From: a virus
IMG/VR virus record: IMGVR_UViG_3300009537_002640
Location: 62,001-126,000 of that record
DNA length: 64,000 bases
Reading direction: 5' to 3' (one strand)
Each line of letters begins with the position of its first letter. Position 1 is the stretch's first letter. This document shows, piece by piece, positions 49,462 to 59,623 of the stretch. The notes below the pieces were generated by a model. That model saw nothing but the letters and a program-made list of their open reading frames with translations, ran no database searches and was not told where the DNA came from. Made by a program: the position numbers and the translations under genes.

Positions 49462-51420
49462 TTAAATTACTATATTACCGTTTGGTAGTACAAATCTTTT
49501 TCCTGGTTTCGCTGCCCGAGTTCCTGCCACGGCTTCATCAGCTCCACCACCAAGCCAAATTGTTGTGCCTTCTAATACCAATTGACCTTTAGCCACTATG
49601 GAAAAATCGCCCTTACTGGTAAATAAAGTGTTCCCCTCTATTGCAACTGTTATGCCGGTTTCATCTATGATTATCTTTTGCGGTTCACCACCACTGCGTG
49701 CAAGGTGTATCTCTAATCTTCCTGGTCGCGAGTCGTCGCCAATCTGCATTATTACGTCTCCGTCAGATTGATGAGTTATACTCCTACCCTGTTTATTTCG
49801 GCCAAAATGTGATATCAAACCACCAGCTAAATCCATAACCAACGACTTATTGTCAACACTGTCGGCGCCGATTGATATCTCTGCGCTACCGTCTAAGTTT
49901 ACATTTAGGCTTCTACCACCAGCATTTGCCCCGCCTCCCTCTATAGAGTTATTCAAGGAGGTGGTCATAACCTCACCAGACCCATGCTTACCCTTGCTAA
50001 AAATAGATGAAGCTGTGGTGGTAAGGTCGTGATGAGCAGTACCAGCAGTTATCGTACCAGAACCATCCACTGGCGGCTTATAGGTAGAATTGCTTATCGT
50101 AGGACCTCCTTTGGAAAAAGGAAGCATTTTAACGTCTACTTTGCCAGAATCTCTATAAGTGCCGCTAGACGGATTTTCGTCATCTCTGGTATTAACATAT
50201 CTACCTAATACAGGAATATTACCAGTTTCAGAGCTGGCCGGTATATTAATCTTGGTTAAACCCTCGCCATCAATGTCTATGCTAAAACGGCTGAAATCCT
50301 TACCATTATTGTCACCAGTAGAGCTTTTTGAGGGCTCATTTCCAGACAGCTTCTTGCGAGAGTTTATCTCGTAATGCATCTTTACAGAGCGTCTTAAATA
50401 GGCGTATATGTTGTTTAGGCCCGATTTAGCAGCCGAAGCGTTGCCAGTCTTGATACTATCTGCGTTAGGTACAGGTATAATGTTTCGATTAATGTCCAAA
50501 ACATTACCATATATATCTACAAGTGTTCCCTCTACTTTCTCTATAAGATGATTGTAGTTGTTCAAATTTAGATTTAGAACATCTGTTCGGCGCTCTTGTC
50601 TCGCCGACCTATTTCTGGTTATGTTTTTGAATCCCTTGCCAGGCTGATTTTTGTCACCAGACTCCATAGCAGAGGCTTCATTTTCAAGATTGGTGACGTT
50701 GTAACTCTCAGCGTACTCATAAACAATAGAGCGTTTCTCTACCAAACTGGGATTCCTGATAAGAGGAGCAGATAAGGTTGTAGTCCTGTATGATATGCCG
50801 CTCTTAGGTGAACGTCCTATAGTTCTCAATATCCTATCGTACGCCTCGCCATCTAAGAAATTGAAAGTATTGGTTTCCTGTTCGCGCTCGCCTCTTGCTA
50901 CATTACGTCGGATAACTCCCTCTACACTTCTACCAGCCTCAGTAAACTTAAAGGTGTTGTTCACTCTTGTGAATAATCCTTTAGATACTGTAGATAGTTC
51001 TAAGTTAGAACTCTTCTTGCCAATGTTGGCGCTGAAACTTATATTGCCCTTTCTAAATAAATCTAGTCGAGAACCAGATGGGCCCTTAACACAAATCTCT
51101 CCAGGCTTCATATTCTGAGGATAGGGAGTAGTGTTAATAGATGTATTCTCTACACCCTCAGTATTGAAGTATAGTTCTCTCTCAGGAATACCCTGAACTA
51201 TAAAGGGCTTCTCCATTGGGCCGCGTGCTATAAGAACCGCCTGCCCTACCTCTGGACAAAAGAATATACCACCACCCGACTGTCCTGCCGATGGATGCGG
51301 CATAGGACATCTTATCGTTGGCTCACCGCGTCTATCTGTGAACTCACAATCTACGAAGGTTTTTCCTACCTTTCGTATTATAGCTCGGCGAACATTAAAG
51401 TTTGGTAAACGTCCAGACAT
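49462..51420 (-). CDS. baseplate spike/assembly protein V-like
   Basis: The 652-aa protein opens with RRAIIRKVGKTFVDCEFTDRRGEP. An OB-fold-type segment follows, PHPSAGQSGGGIFFCPEVGQAVLIARG, similar to gpV/gp45 of P2 and Mu. The C terminus (about 480-650) has short repeated beta-turns (SAEISIGAD, DVIMQIGDD, GDFSIVAKGQLVLEG), as expected for a beta-helical needle. It would form the tail tip that pierces the outer membrane. No lysozyme motif is seen. It lies between the hub and the hydrophobic baseplate protein. Confidence 0.8.
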   Translation of the reverse strand: MSGRLPNFNVRRAIIRKVGKTFVDCEFTDRRGEPTIRCPMPHPSAGQSGGGIFFCPEVGQAVLIARGPMEKPFIVQGIPERELYFNTEGVENTSINTTPYPQNMKPGEICVKGPSGSRLDLFRKGNISFSANIGKKSSNLELSTVSKGLFTRVNNTFKFTEAGRSVEGVIRRNVARGEREQETNTFNFLDGEAYDRILRTIGRSPKSGISYRTTTLSAPLIRNPSLVEKRSIVYEYAESYNVTNLENEASAMESGDKNQPGKGFKNITRNRSARQERRTDVLNLNLNNYNHLIEKVEGTLVDIYGNVLDINRNIIPVPNADSIKTGNASAAKSGLNNIYAYLRRSVKMHYEINSRKKLSGNEPSKSSTGDNNGKDFSRFSIDIDGEGLTKINIPASSETGNIPVLGRYVNTRDDENPSSGTYRDSGKVDVKMLPFSKGGPTISNSTYKPPVDGSGTITAGTAHHDLTTTASSIFSKGKHGSGEVMTTSLNNSIEGGGANAGGRSLNVNLDGSAEISIGADSVDNKSLVMDLAGGLISHFGRNKQGRSITHQSDGDVIMQIGDDSRPGRLEIHLARSGGEPQKIIIDETGITVAIEGNTLFTSKGDFSIVAKGQLVLEGTTIWLGGGADEAVAGTRAAKPGKRFVLPNGNIVI

Positions 51421-51426
51421 ATACGA

Positions 51427-54400
51427 TTACTCCTGCACCAACACGGCCTCGATGATATTATTTAGCCCAACTATAGAAGCTGCACTAAAGACCTCATCTC
51501 TAGGATATCTGGATTCAGCTATATTGTGTTCATTAGGATTGATGACATCAATAGGATCATTGTTGCTACTGATAGCTCTAATTTGTCGCTCTGTCAGCGC
51601 CTGGTCATCAAAACTATCCTTATCTAATTTGATAAATTCCTGTTTAGTCTCGATGTACCTGCCACGAGGAGATTTAAACCATGTCCTCATAGCTTCCATT
51701 CTGCGTTTTATCTTATTTGCTTGAGTAGAATCAGTATAATATCCCCGTATCTCTACTTTTGGGAAACCATCTGCAGTGTCAGGACCAATATGAGCAACAG
51801 CCTTAAGCAAAGCATTTTTTAACTGAGTTACATTGTGCAGGGCATACTGTCCATGCAACATATCTATCATTGCAGAATCCCCCTCTTGGTCACCAAATAT
51901 AGCTAGCCCTAAATGTACAACCGGCTTAGCACTTGGAACAGTCTGTCTAATAGTCTTGGTCTTGTTAAATTCTTTTTGTGTTTTGATAAGCGCCTTACCC
52001 ATTACATCTAAAGGAGTAGGTATATACTCTCCCAATGGATGTCCATATTTGAGTTCTAAGGTAGTTTGAAAGCTACCAGAGCCATAATCGAAAGACTGGT
52101 CTACTCTGGTGACATAGTAAAGCATATCACGAGAATTTACATATACCACATCTCCTAGTTGATAAAATTCATTTCCGTAAATGGTTATAGTGCCCCGTAC
52201 AACATTTCTACGCTGCCGTGTAAGCAGCATTAACGCATACGGGGCACATTGGGATTCCGCATCCTTAAAGAAGGGCTTGTTAACCGAGCCCATAGTTCTC
52301 CAACCATATTGTCGCCATAGGTCGAAGTCCGTCGCACCCGCCCACAATACTGGAACTTGTCCGATGTTTCCAGGCTTATCGCCCAGCAAATCTATTTCTC
52401 CAGCAACGTCTATTCTAGTGTACTCTACATTTTCGTCCGATTCTACGAAGTTAGAGGAGATTATTTGGTCATCATATATAATGAATCTCTTAGAGGAACC
52501 TGGCCCCAAGAAATCATTAAAGTCATCCTCTATTATGTCTCTAAAGGGCTCTAAAGCTTCCTCTCTTTCGCTCTTGCTCATATTTGTAGAAAATCTAGAC
52601 GTACCATCACGACCAGAAAATTTATCTTCCTGCTCAGATACTTTAGACAAAGTAGCAGCTAACTGCTGCCTTCGACTAACCAATTGTGAAGTTTTATCAG
52701 TTAAAGCCAACCTCTTAGAGTTTACGTTGGCCGAGCCTGGGCTGTTTAGCTCCTCTATCTCATCTCTTATCTCCTGCTCTTCTGCAGAATTTTCTTGTAT
52801 AGACTCGCCGCCATTACGACTCCTGAGTATATTCATAAACTCCACTACGGTCTTAACTGCGTTCTCTACGCTACCTGATGTGGTTGCTGCACTAGACTTT
52901 ATAGGCTGAAGTTCGAATGCACCAGGACTACTATTATCATCAGTGATCCTTTCCTCTGTGATACGATTTATTTGGTCAAAATTTCCGCCTAGCTTTGTTA
53001 TATTCACAGCTATTTCAGTATCTATGTTCTCCAATTGTTCCTTTAAGGTTTTGGATTTTAGGTTGAACAAAGACCTTAGGAAATCCGGATATAATTGTTT
53101 ACCTTCTCTCTCATCTAGCATAAACAATTTTAGCAACAATGATAGTGGTGTTTTATTGTAACGTGGGGGACGAAAATGTATATGTCCCTGAGTATCACAA
53201 AAGAATTCAAAGTCAAGCGTCTTAGCTACATTTTGACAAATCTCTATAGGAGTTTTGAAACCACTCTCCCACAAGGGCGGTTCTTGTGAATTCAATGACT
53301 GCAGAACAAATGCCTGAATGTCTAAGTCTTTGTCATATTCATCGCCAACTATAAACAGATTCTCATCGTTGTTAAACTTGCATCGAATTTGTGGGCGCAT
53401 TTGTATGAGAGTGTTTCGTAATCTAACAGACCTATCGGATTCTTTTCTGGCCTCAGATTCGCTCTCGGCTGTTTCAGCAGCTACTGTTGTAGCGGTAGGA
53501 TCATTCCCATATATTCTAAGACCCAATGCTTCGCCCTCTTTTGCATGCTGTTTAAACTCTGCCTGTTTCTGGTCTAATCTTTGCTGAACAATTGCTATAG
53601 CATCCTTTAATGCATTCTCTGCTCGCGCTCTATTAGGGTCCGCAGCATCCTTAAATCTAGCACCACCAATGGTATCTAATTGGTCCTGTAATCTCGCCAA
53701 CTCCGAACGAAGATTCCTAATCTCCTTAGAGTCCTGGGTAAGGAAACCCTGTATGTTTACACGCTTATGTAAACTTTTTTGATTTACGTTGATTACTTTG
53801 TAGGGTTGGAAATTTCCCAAAGCCTTGCGGGTGGACTTTTGAATATCAAAAAATGAGTGAAAGTAACTTTCTGCAGAGTTATTTTGTCCGGGAGTATAAA
53901 CTCCTACAGACTTGGCATTTTCAAAGAAAGACTCATAATTGTGAGGAACACCAGTAACCAACAAACTTACTATGTCAGCGGCATCTAAACTGGCAAATGG
54001 CCCACTTTCATTAGAGCCAGTCGTTACAGTAATGCCGTAATCTCTAGCTAGCTTATTGCTCTGGTCATCACTACCATCTAGAGGGCGCTTAAGATTTACA
54101 TCACGAGTTACCGATATGATTCCTTCTTTCCATCTGTATATCATACCTGGCGCATGCTGTTGTATTTCTTGTGCAGTGCCGTCGCCATTATCAGAATAGT
54201 CTTGCACTAAATTCTGTTCAGTAACCTTCTGCCCCTTACGAGAACTAGAATCATCAAAGTGAAGCAAGCCGTCACTTATTCTCTGCTTGTTGGCTTGAAG
54301 CAACTCCTTGCCCTCTATTAAGCCAGTTCCTTCTTGTATTTTAAATGTGTATGGAGTAAGCGGGTCTTCAAGTATTCCCTCTGCCTGGTCTAAACTTGGC

Positions 54401-56172
54401 CTAACATTAATACGAGACATAGCTAACCATTTCATGTTGCTTTGCCCGCTAATATTTAGTGTATATGAGCCACTATTGGCATTATAGTTTTCTGTAACGT
54501 TTGATATCAACCCGCCAAAAGTATGTACCCCTGCATTCCTTAGGAAAGAACTTGTGCGCAATAGTTTGTACAAATCTACCGATATACCTATTTTATCGAT
54601 ACCAAACTGTCGCATCTCTTCTTCTATCATATCATCAGATATATCTCTATCGGTAGCAAACTGTTGAACAAAGTTTGTGCCTGACAACAAGGCATCTAGC
54701 GGGCCAACACCCTCACCGTCTTTGATAGTTTTGCTTCTTATGTAAACATGAATACCATCCATAGGCTGAACTATAGACTTACCAAGATAAAACTTTCGAA
54801 GCTGCCTACGAGCATACTTTACACTGTCCTGGGTATTGACAGCCTTATTGCGTTCATTCATAGCTTGCACAGTTGTGACATACTCATCTAAAAGCTCAAA
54901 TATCTCTACAACTAAACGGTCCTCGGTGATATCCAACTGTTCCAATATAGGTAACTGTAAAAGAACTATTCTAAAATTGTCTTTATTGAAAGTTTCTGGT
55001 AGGTTAGTTATAGTTGCAGTAACCTTGTTTGACGAATAAGACGTTGGGTTTATTTCAAAAACTATCTCTGGAAAATCAGCGTTATTGAGAGGACCAGCGC
55101 TTCCTGCCCCCAGACCAAAGGAGTTAGCTATGCGCTCCTTTCTATGCCTTCTAAGTTCCTCTTCTTTTCTTCGCGCCTCCTCTAATATTTGAACTGGACC
55201 TCTATTTACCTGGCCGCTTAATGCCTCTGGAGAAATACCCTCTTGCAACATCTGCTTTAGAGCTATATCTTCACTATAAGCAAATGTTATAGCCGCATCA
55301 ATATCGTCAGACGTAATTTTCATTATGTTATATGGATCCTGAACACTAAAACTTATAGAGCCAAGCCCTCCGTCTAATGATAATGACGAGCGCAAGTCTG
55401 TAATAGTTGTAAGTTCTATTACGCCTGCGCCGCGTCCTGTGTTAATGGCGTCTGTATCATCAGTATCAACGACCCACGTTGTATTTGTTGCATGCCTAAG
55501 CTTTTCATTTGTTTTTGCTAAGTCCTCCAGGTTCTCAAGAATGTCGTTGTATTTCTTCATTTCCTCTTCAAAGACTTGAACTATATCTAAGAGAAATGCA
55601 GTATTGTTAGGGTCAGTGGCCACAGAAGCCTCTAGGTCTGCGTTTAGTGCATCGAAATTTATACTACGAAGGATATCTATAAGTTGATTTATACGATTGC
55701 TATCAAGCTCTACTTCTTCACTGATTAAGGAAGATGCCTTGGTTAGGGCCTCATATGCTGCAACCTGATTGCACTTTCGCTCAAACAGTAGCTTTGTGGC
55801 GCGCATAAACAGACGCTCTGAGTCATCCATAAATCTGGGATCATACTCGTTCCTTAGCGACCAGAATTGGCGCTTCTTAACATAAACTGTAAGTATTGGT
55901 TCTTGGGTAGTATGGCGCCTGGTTTGAATGTCATCAATATTATCGATGCCAGTGCCAAGAAAAGATGTGCCCGGAACGTTTGTAAAACCACTATCTACAA
56001 ATACGCTCTCTTTGGGCGGAGGTTTGCCTAGACCAATCGGTTGGCCAGTAAGTCTGCTAAAGTTATCTAATATGCCTGAGCTAATGTTACTTAGGTCTTG
56101 GGTAATTTGTGCTACATAATTACCAAAGTGGTCTTCGCGAACACCAGCGTCAGACCCAAAAATGATTGCCAT
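51427..56172 (-). CDS. giant tail hub protein (gpD/gp27-type region)
   Basis: At 1581 aa this is much larger than usual hub proteins. A region at about 1015-1055 with FKTPIEICQNVAKTLDFEFFCDTQGHIHFRPP is characteristic of late-control-D/hub domains. It is flanked by long helical segments (about 850-960 and 1060-1250) that may be coiled coil. The C-terminal 150 residues form an additional alpha/beta unit. It sits between the spike and a small tail protein. Its size suggests an elaborated hub. Confidence 0.65.
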   Translation of the reverse strand: MAIIFGSDAGVREDHFGNYVAQITQDLSNISSGILDNFSRLTGQPIGLGKPPPKESVFVDSGFTNVPGTSFLGTGIDNIDDIQTRRHTTQEPILTVYVKKRQFWSLRNEYDPRFMDDSERLFMRATKLLFERKCNQVAAYEALTKASSLISEEVELDSNRINQLIDILRSINFDALNADLEASVATDPNNTAFLLDIVQVFEEEMKKYNDILENLEDLAKTNEKLRHATNTTWVVDTDDTDAINTGRGAGVIELTTITDLRSSLSLDGGLGSISFSVQDPYNIMKITSDDIDAAITFAYSEDIALKQMLQEGISPEALSGQVNRGPVQILEEARRKEEELRRHRKERIANSFGLGAGSAGPLNNADFPEIVFEINPTSYSSNKVTATITNLPETFNKDNFRIVLLQLPILEQLDITEDRLVVEIFELLDEYVTTVQAMNERNKAVNTQDSVKYARRQLRKFYLGKSIVQPMDGIHVYIRSKTIKDGEGVGPLDALLSGTNFVQQFATDRDISDDMIEEEMRQFGIDKIGISVDLYKLLRTSSFLRNAGVHTFGGLISNVTENYNANSGSYTLNISGQSNMKWLAMSRINVRPSLDQAEGILEDPLTPYTFKIQEGTGLIEGKELLQANKQRISDGLLHFDDSSSRKGQKVTEQNLVQDYSDNGDGTAQEIQQHAPGMIYRWKEGIISVTRDVNLKRPLDGSDDQSNKLARDYGITVTTGSNESGPFASLDAADIVSLLVTGVPHNYESFFENAKSVGVYTPGQNNSAESYFHSFFDIQKSTRKALGNFQPYKVINVNQKSLHKRVNIQGFLTQDSKEIRNLRSELARLQDQLDTIGGARFKDAADPNRARAENALKDAIAIVQQRLDQKQAEFKQHAKEGEALGLRIYGNDPTATTVAAETAESESEARKESDRSVRLRNTLIQMRPQIRCKFNNDENLFIVGDEYDKDLDIQAFVLQSLNSQEPPLWESGFKTPIEICQNVAKTLDFEFFCDTQGHIHFRPPRYNKTPLSLLLKLFMLDEREGKQLYPDFLRSLFNLKSKTLKEQLENIDTEIAVNITKLGGNFDQINRITEERITDDNSSPGAFELQPIKSSAATTSGSVENAVKTVVEFMNILRSRNGGESIQENSAEEQEIRDEIEELNSPGSANVNSKRLALTDKTSQLVSRRQQLAATLSKVSEQEDKFSGRDGTSRFSTNMSKSEREEALEPFRDIIEDDFNDFLGPGSSKRFIIYDDQIISSNFVESDENVEYTRIDVAGEIDLLGDKPGNIGQVPVLWAGATDFDLWRQYGWRTMGSVNKPFFKDAESQCAPYALMLLTRQRRNVVRGTITIYGNEFYQLGDVVYVNSRDMLYYVTRVDQSFDYGSGSFQTTLELKYGHPLGEYIPTPLDVMGKALIKTQKEFNKTKTIRQTVPSAKPVVHLGLAIFGDQEGDSAMIDMLHGQYALHNVTQLKNALLKAVAHIGPDTADGFPKVEIRGYYTDSTQANKIKRRMEAMRTWFKSPRGRYIETKQEFIKLDKDSFDDQALTERQIRAISSNNDPIDVINPNEHNIAESRYPRDEVFSAASIVGLNNIIEAVLVQE

Positions 56173-56181
56173 ATCTCAACC

Positions 56182-57090
56182 TTATATCAGTAATCCGCCT
56201 TCGGTTCTAACTGTAGAGAATCCGTTTAGGGTTCCAGTAGTATTAACACCAAAGTCTGCTGCCAGAGAGCTTCCACCAAATGTAAATGGGGCATTTTCTG
56301 GATGGAATTGCTGCGGCGCTTGTTGGTCAAGTCCAACTAAGGACCTGAGCGCATTGCCAATCCCGTTTATTAATTGTCCCGCAAGATCATCTGCTAATGG
56401 TTCTTTATGCCATGCCATGAAGTTCTTACGATTACCACGTGTCTCTGTAACCATAAAGGTCATGTTGTAATCAAAGAGTCCGAGTTTGCTTATACTTTCA
56501 GTCATAGAGAATTCTGTGAAGAATCCCCTGTATTGTACTCCTTGATAAAATAACATAACACTAAGTGCCAGAGATGCTAGAGAGGGTCTAAGAATGAAAT
56601 TCCTCTCTGACAATTTCTCACTAACAGTTCGTAATGCGTCGCCCGCCGTGTTTAGGTCAAAACCATTTTGAATTGCATCTACTAAGTCTCGTGTTTGAGT
56701 TATGGCCACAAGCTCAAATGCTTTATTTTCCGCACGATAAATATCTCGCAAGGCTTGTATACCTCTTATACCAGAGGAACCAGTAGTGCCACTTAATGTG
56801 AGTTGAGTAAGATTATCTCCCCAGTATTGCATAACAAATCCGCCTTTGGTACGAACACTGCTTATTTGCTTACTCTCTCGAACCTGAAAATTTTCAGGGT
56901 TGATATACATTTGAACACTAGAACCATTAGGCAATCTCCAAGTCATAATCTGTCTATTACGATTAGTGATACCTTGAGCAAGTCTAAAGTTAGGGCCAGG
57001 GGAAAGAGCACGTAATGCTCCACCTACAGCATCGGTTACTTCACCGGCTGTAGATACAAATTCTGATACTCCATCCTTAAAAGTTCCCAT
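56182..57090 (-). CDS. tail protein, hub/tape-measure-proximal type
   Basis: The 302-aa protein contains VQMYINPENFQVRESKQISSVRTKGGFVMQYWG, the conserved INPE and GG-x-x-x-x-YWG region seen in phage tail proteins placed directly after the tape measure. These are often linked to LysM or hub assembly; LysM itself is not visible here. The gene lies between the tape measure and the hub, as expected. The last 60 residues are low-complexity. Confidence 0.7.
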   Translation of the reverse strand: MGTFKDGVSEFVSTAGEVTDAVGGALRALSPGPNFRLAQGITNRNRQIMTWRLPNGSSVQMYINPENFQVRESKQISSVRTKGGFVMQYWGDNLTQLTLSGTTGSSGIRGIQALRDIYRAENKAFELVAITQTRDLVDAIQNGFDLNTAGDALRTVSEKLSERNFILRPSLASLALSVMLFYQGVQYRGFFTEFSMTESISKLGLFDYNMTFMVTETRGNRKNFMAWHKEPLADDLAGQLINGIGNALRSLVGLDQQAPQQFHPENAPFTFGGSSLAADFGVNTTGTLNGFSTVRTEGGLLI

Positions 57091-57100
57091 AGGTTACTCC

Positions 57101-59620
57101 TTAGTTTTCGGCCCCGCCAGCCTCAACTTCCCTGATTACTTTTTTGATATGCTCGTCATCTACACTAATAGATACTGATTCCTTATCAGCTACTACCTTA
57201 AGCTTTATCTCTTGCTCTACAGGTTCAGACTTAAACTTCAGCCTAATTTGTTCCTGTTGCCTTCTTATTCCCCCGGCTCTTTCTGCAGTTTCCCTTACTG
57301 GAGCCTGTGGACGTTGGCCTCTTCCTACTAATGCATTAAGCTGTTCTCTCTGTTCTTGTGGACGCCTTGCTTGTCGCTCTGTGGTTTCTTCCCCTCTACC
57401 TTGAAGTTGTTGTAGTGCTGCTCTTCCGCGCTGTTGCTCTCGCCTATCTTGAGGACGACGCTCTAACCTACCTGAGCGCATTTCTTTTGCAGACACCTCG
57501 TCTATAGTGCGGCCTGTTGTTGCCCTTTCCGCAGCATTAATAAACTGCTGCAATGATGCCTTCTCTCTTTCTTCAGCATCTGTTGGGCCACCTTCTCGTT
57601 TACCAGCCCTACCAAGTTGATTTAATCTGTCTCGTAAAGGCTCCAAGGTTCTTTGTATAGCGGCCATTGCACCAGGGCTAGAAGTATCTCTGCCCCTAGC
57701 CTGCATGCGAGATAGTTGCTGAGCCAACCTATTATTAGCAGCAACCATGAGATTTCTACCCTCTCCCGGTTGCGCCTGAACAGCAGTTTGCCTCATGGCT
57801 TGTGCACCAGCGTTTCTTTGAATGTTATTTAGAACACTATCTATATCTGGAACCTGTCCTTTTGCTCCGACGTTTTGCATCATTTCTTGTTCACGACGTT
57901 GCTGTACTCTTTGTGGGACACCAGCTTGAGCGACCTGCTCTCTAAACTGATGGCGTTGGTCAGCAGTCATATCTTCTGATTCACCAGTCCCCAAGGTTGC
58001 CAGTGTAGTATTCATAGCCTCTACAGCTTGAGTAATGCCAAGGCCACGTGATAAGTCTCTAATAGCTCCTATGACTAACTTACCTGATGACATCACTGCT
58101 CTTTCTTGGTCACGACTAGCATTATCTATAGCCGACACTGTTGCATTTTTAGTACTCTCACCAGATTTCATAAGGTCATTTAAGGTTTCCTGTGTATCAC
58201 CACCAACAGTCATTCCATTCTTATCTACGTCTTTAAGAATACCTAACATTTGATTTGCTGAAGCTTGATCAACCCCAAGCATTTGTTGTAGCAATTGTCT
58301 TTGTACTATGAAATTTCTTTCCAGTGCAGGGTCAGCCATAGCTTCTTCTCTTGTTATTACACCTTGGCCACCACCAAATTGATTTAGGGCTTGAATTAAG
58401 TTAGCACTTACTTTTTCCATACCTTCACCGGTTTCTAAGGCTGCTTCCATCTGTAGTCCTGCACCTATAGCAGTTCCACCGCCTCCAGCACCGCCTGCCA
58501 TACCCCCTATAGTTCCTAATAGGGCACGTGTACTAAGCCCCATCTTCTGAAGTCCGCCAACATATTGGTTCATTAAATCAGTAGCCAGTCCTTTTCTGCC
58601 TTCACCTAATGAAGCTACAAAAGATTTAAAAACAGGGGTAACTGATGCTATTGTTCCGCCCCACATTTTAAGAGCGCCAGCAGAACTCATTACCGCCTGA
58701 GATACTTGGTTAAAAGTTAGTTCGGAGTCTTTTGCAGCGTCAGCAATTAGTGCTATTGAGTTTCCAGCATCCTGTACCTTTTCTCCCAGCTCCAAATGGG
58801 CTTTACCAAGAATATTAGCCATTTGAGAAGCTTCCATGCCAGTAGCAGCCGCTGTTAATAATGCTAAATTTGTAAGATTCATAGCGCTTTGAACCCCAGC
58901 GCTTGCTTCGGTCAAATTGTTTAGATTGCCTACCATTTCTGTAGTGTCGAACGCAGCAGCTAATGCTTCTCGTACCTGTAGAACTTCTTGAGCAGAAGCC
59001 CTAGTGGTTTGAATGGAGTCTGCCAAAGTGCTCTTAAATATTTCTGTACTTTGTGCAGCGGCGTCAAAGCTTTTACCAAATGCTTGCCCAGCTTTCAAGG
59101 CAGCAGCATCGGCAGCCTTCAAGTCTTTCTCTATAGTAAAAACCCCTACGCCTAATACTTTACTGCTAAGATCATCAAGAGTCTTTATCCCAGATTTCCC
59201 TAGACCAGTCATAGCTATATCTGCAGCGCCTATTGCTGCAGGCACAGTTCCACCAAATACTTCTTTTACATGTTCCCCGGCACTCTTTATGGAATCTCTA
59301 ACCATAGTTACAGCTGTGGCTACAGTTCCGGCCCCTATACTACTAGCATCTAACTTCTCAAACATCTGCCCAAAATCTACCAATGAGCTTTGTGCATTCT
59401 CAGCAGTAGTGCCCATGTTTGATAATGAAGATATAACTGTTTGTATTACAGCACTAGACGCTCCCATCTTCATGAGAGTTTCTATAAGAGATTTGGCCTT
59501 AGCACTAACACCTTCAAGCTTGGCACTCATGTCGCCAAGACTATTATTGGTGCCCTCTACTTGACCTGTTTCTAGAGGGGGCTGCTGTCCCTCAGCTGGC
59601 TGTTGGGTTTCCTCAGGCAT
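57101..59620 (-). CDS. tail tape measure protein
   Basis: The 839-aa protein has a long helical body with Ala/Gly/Ser-rich heptads and hydrophobic segments. The Gln/Arg-rich second half (about 550-790) contains many RQ and QR pairs. Position right after the G-T chaperone gene is diagnostic. At about 1.5 angstrom per residue it would specify a tail of about 125 nm (inference). No peptidase motif is visible. Confidence 0.85.
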   Translation of the reverse strand: MPEETQQPAEGQQPPLETGQVEGTNNSLGDMSAKLEGVSAKAKSLIETLMKMGASSAVIQTVISSLSNMGTTAENAQSSLVDFGQMFEKLDASSIGAGTVATAVTMVRDSIKSAGEHVKEVFGGTVPAAIGAADIAMTGLGKSGIKTLDDLSSKVLGVGVFTIEKDLKAADAAALKAGQAFGKSFDAAAQSTEIFKSTLADSIQTTRASAQEVLQVREALAAAFDTTEMVGNLNNLTEASAGVQSAMNLTNLALLTAAATGMEASQMANILGKAHLELGEKVQDAGNSIALIADAAKDSELTFNQVSQAVMSSAGALKMWGGTIASVTPVFKSFVASLGEGRKGLATDLMNQYVGGLQKMGLSTRALLGTIGGMAGGAGGGGTAIGAGLQMEAALETGEGMEKVSANLIQALNQFGGGQGVITREEAMADPALERNFIVQRQLLQQMLGVDQASANQMLGILKDVDKNGMTVGGDTQETLNDLMKSGESTKNATVSAIDNASRDQERAVMSSGKLVIGAIRDLSRGLGITQAVEAMNTTLATLGTGESEDMTADQRHQFREQVAQAGVPQRVQQRREQEMMQNVGAKGQVPDIDSVLNNIQRNAGAQAMRQTAVQAQPGEGRNLMVAANNRLAQQLSRMQARGRDTSSPGAMAAIQRTLEPLRDRLNQLGRAGKREGGPTDAEEREKASLQQFINAAERATTGRTIDEVSAKEMRSGRLERRPQDRREQQRGRAALQQLQGRGEETTERQARRPQEQREQLNALVGRGQRPQAPVRETAERAGGIRRQQEQIRLKFKSEPVEQEIKLKVVADKESVSISVDDEHIKKVIREVEAGGAEN

Positions 59621-59623
59621 TCA

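Noticed and set aside
52181-52909. Plus-strand open frame of 242 codons inside the tail hub gene
   Set aside because: It is fully antisense to a coherent hub protein, has no recognisable domain and no ribosome site of its own; long antisense frames are expected from the codon bias here.
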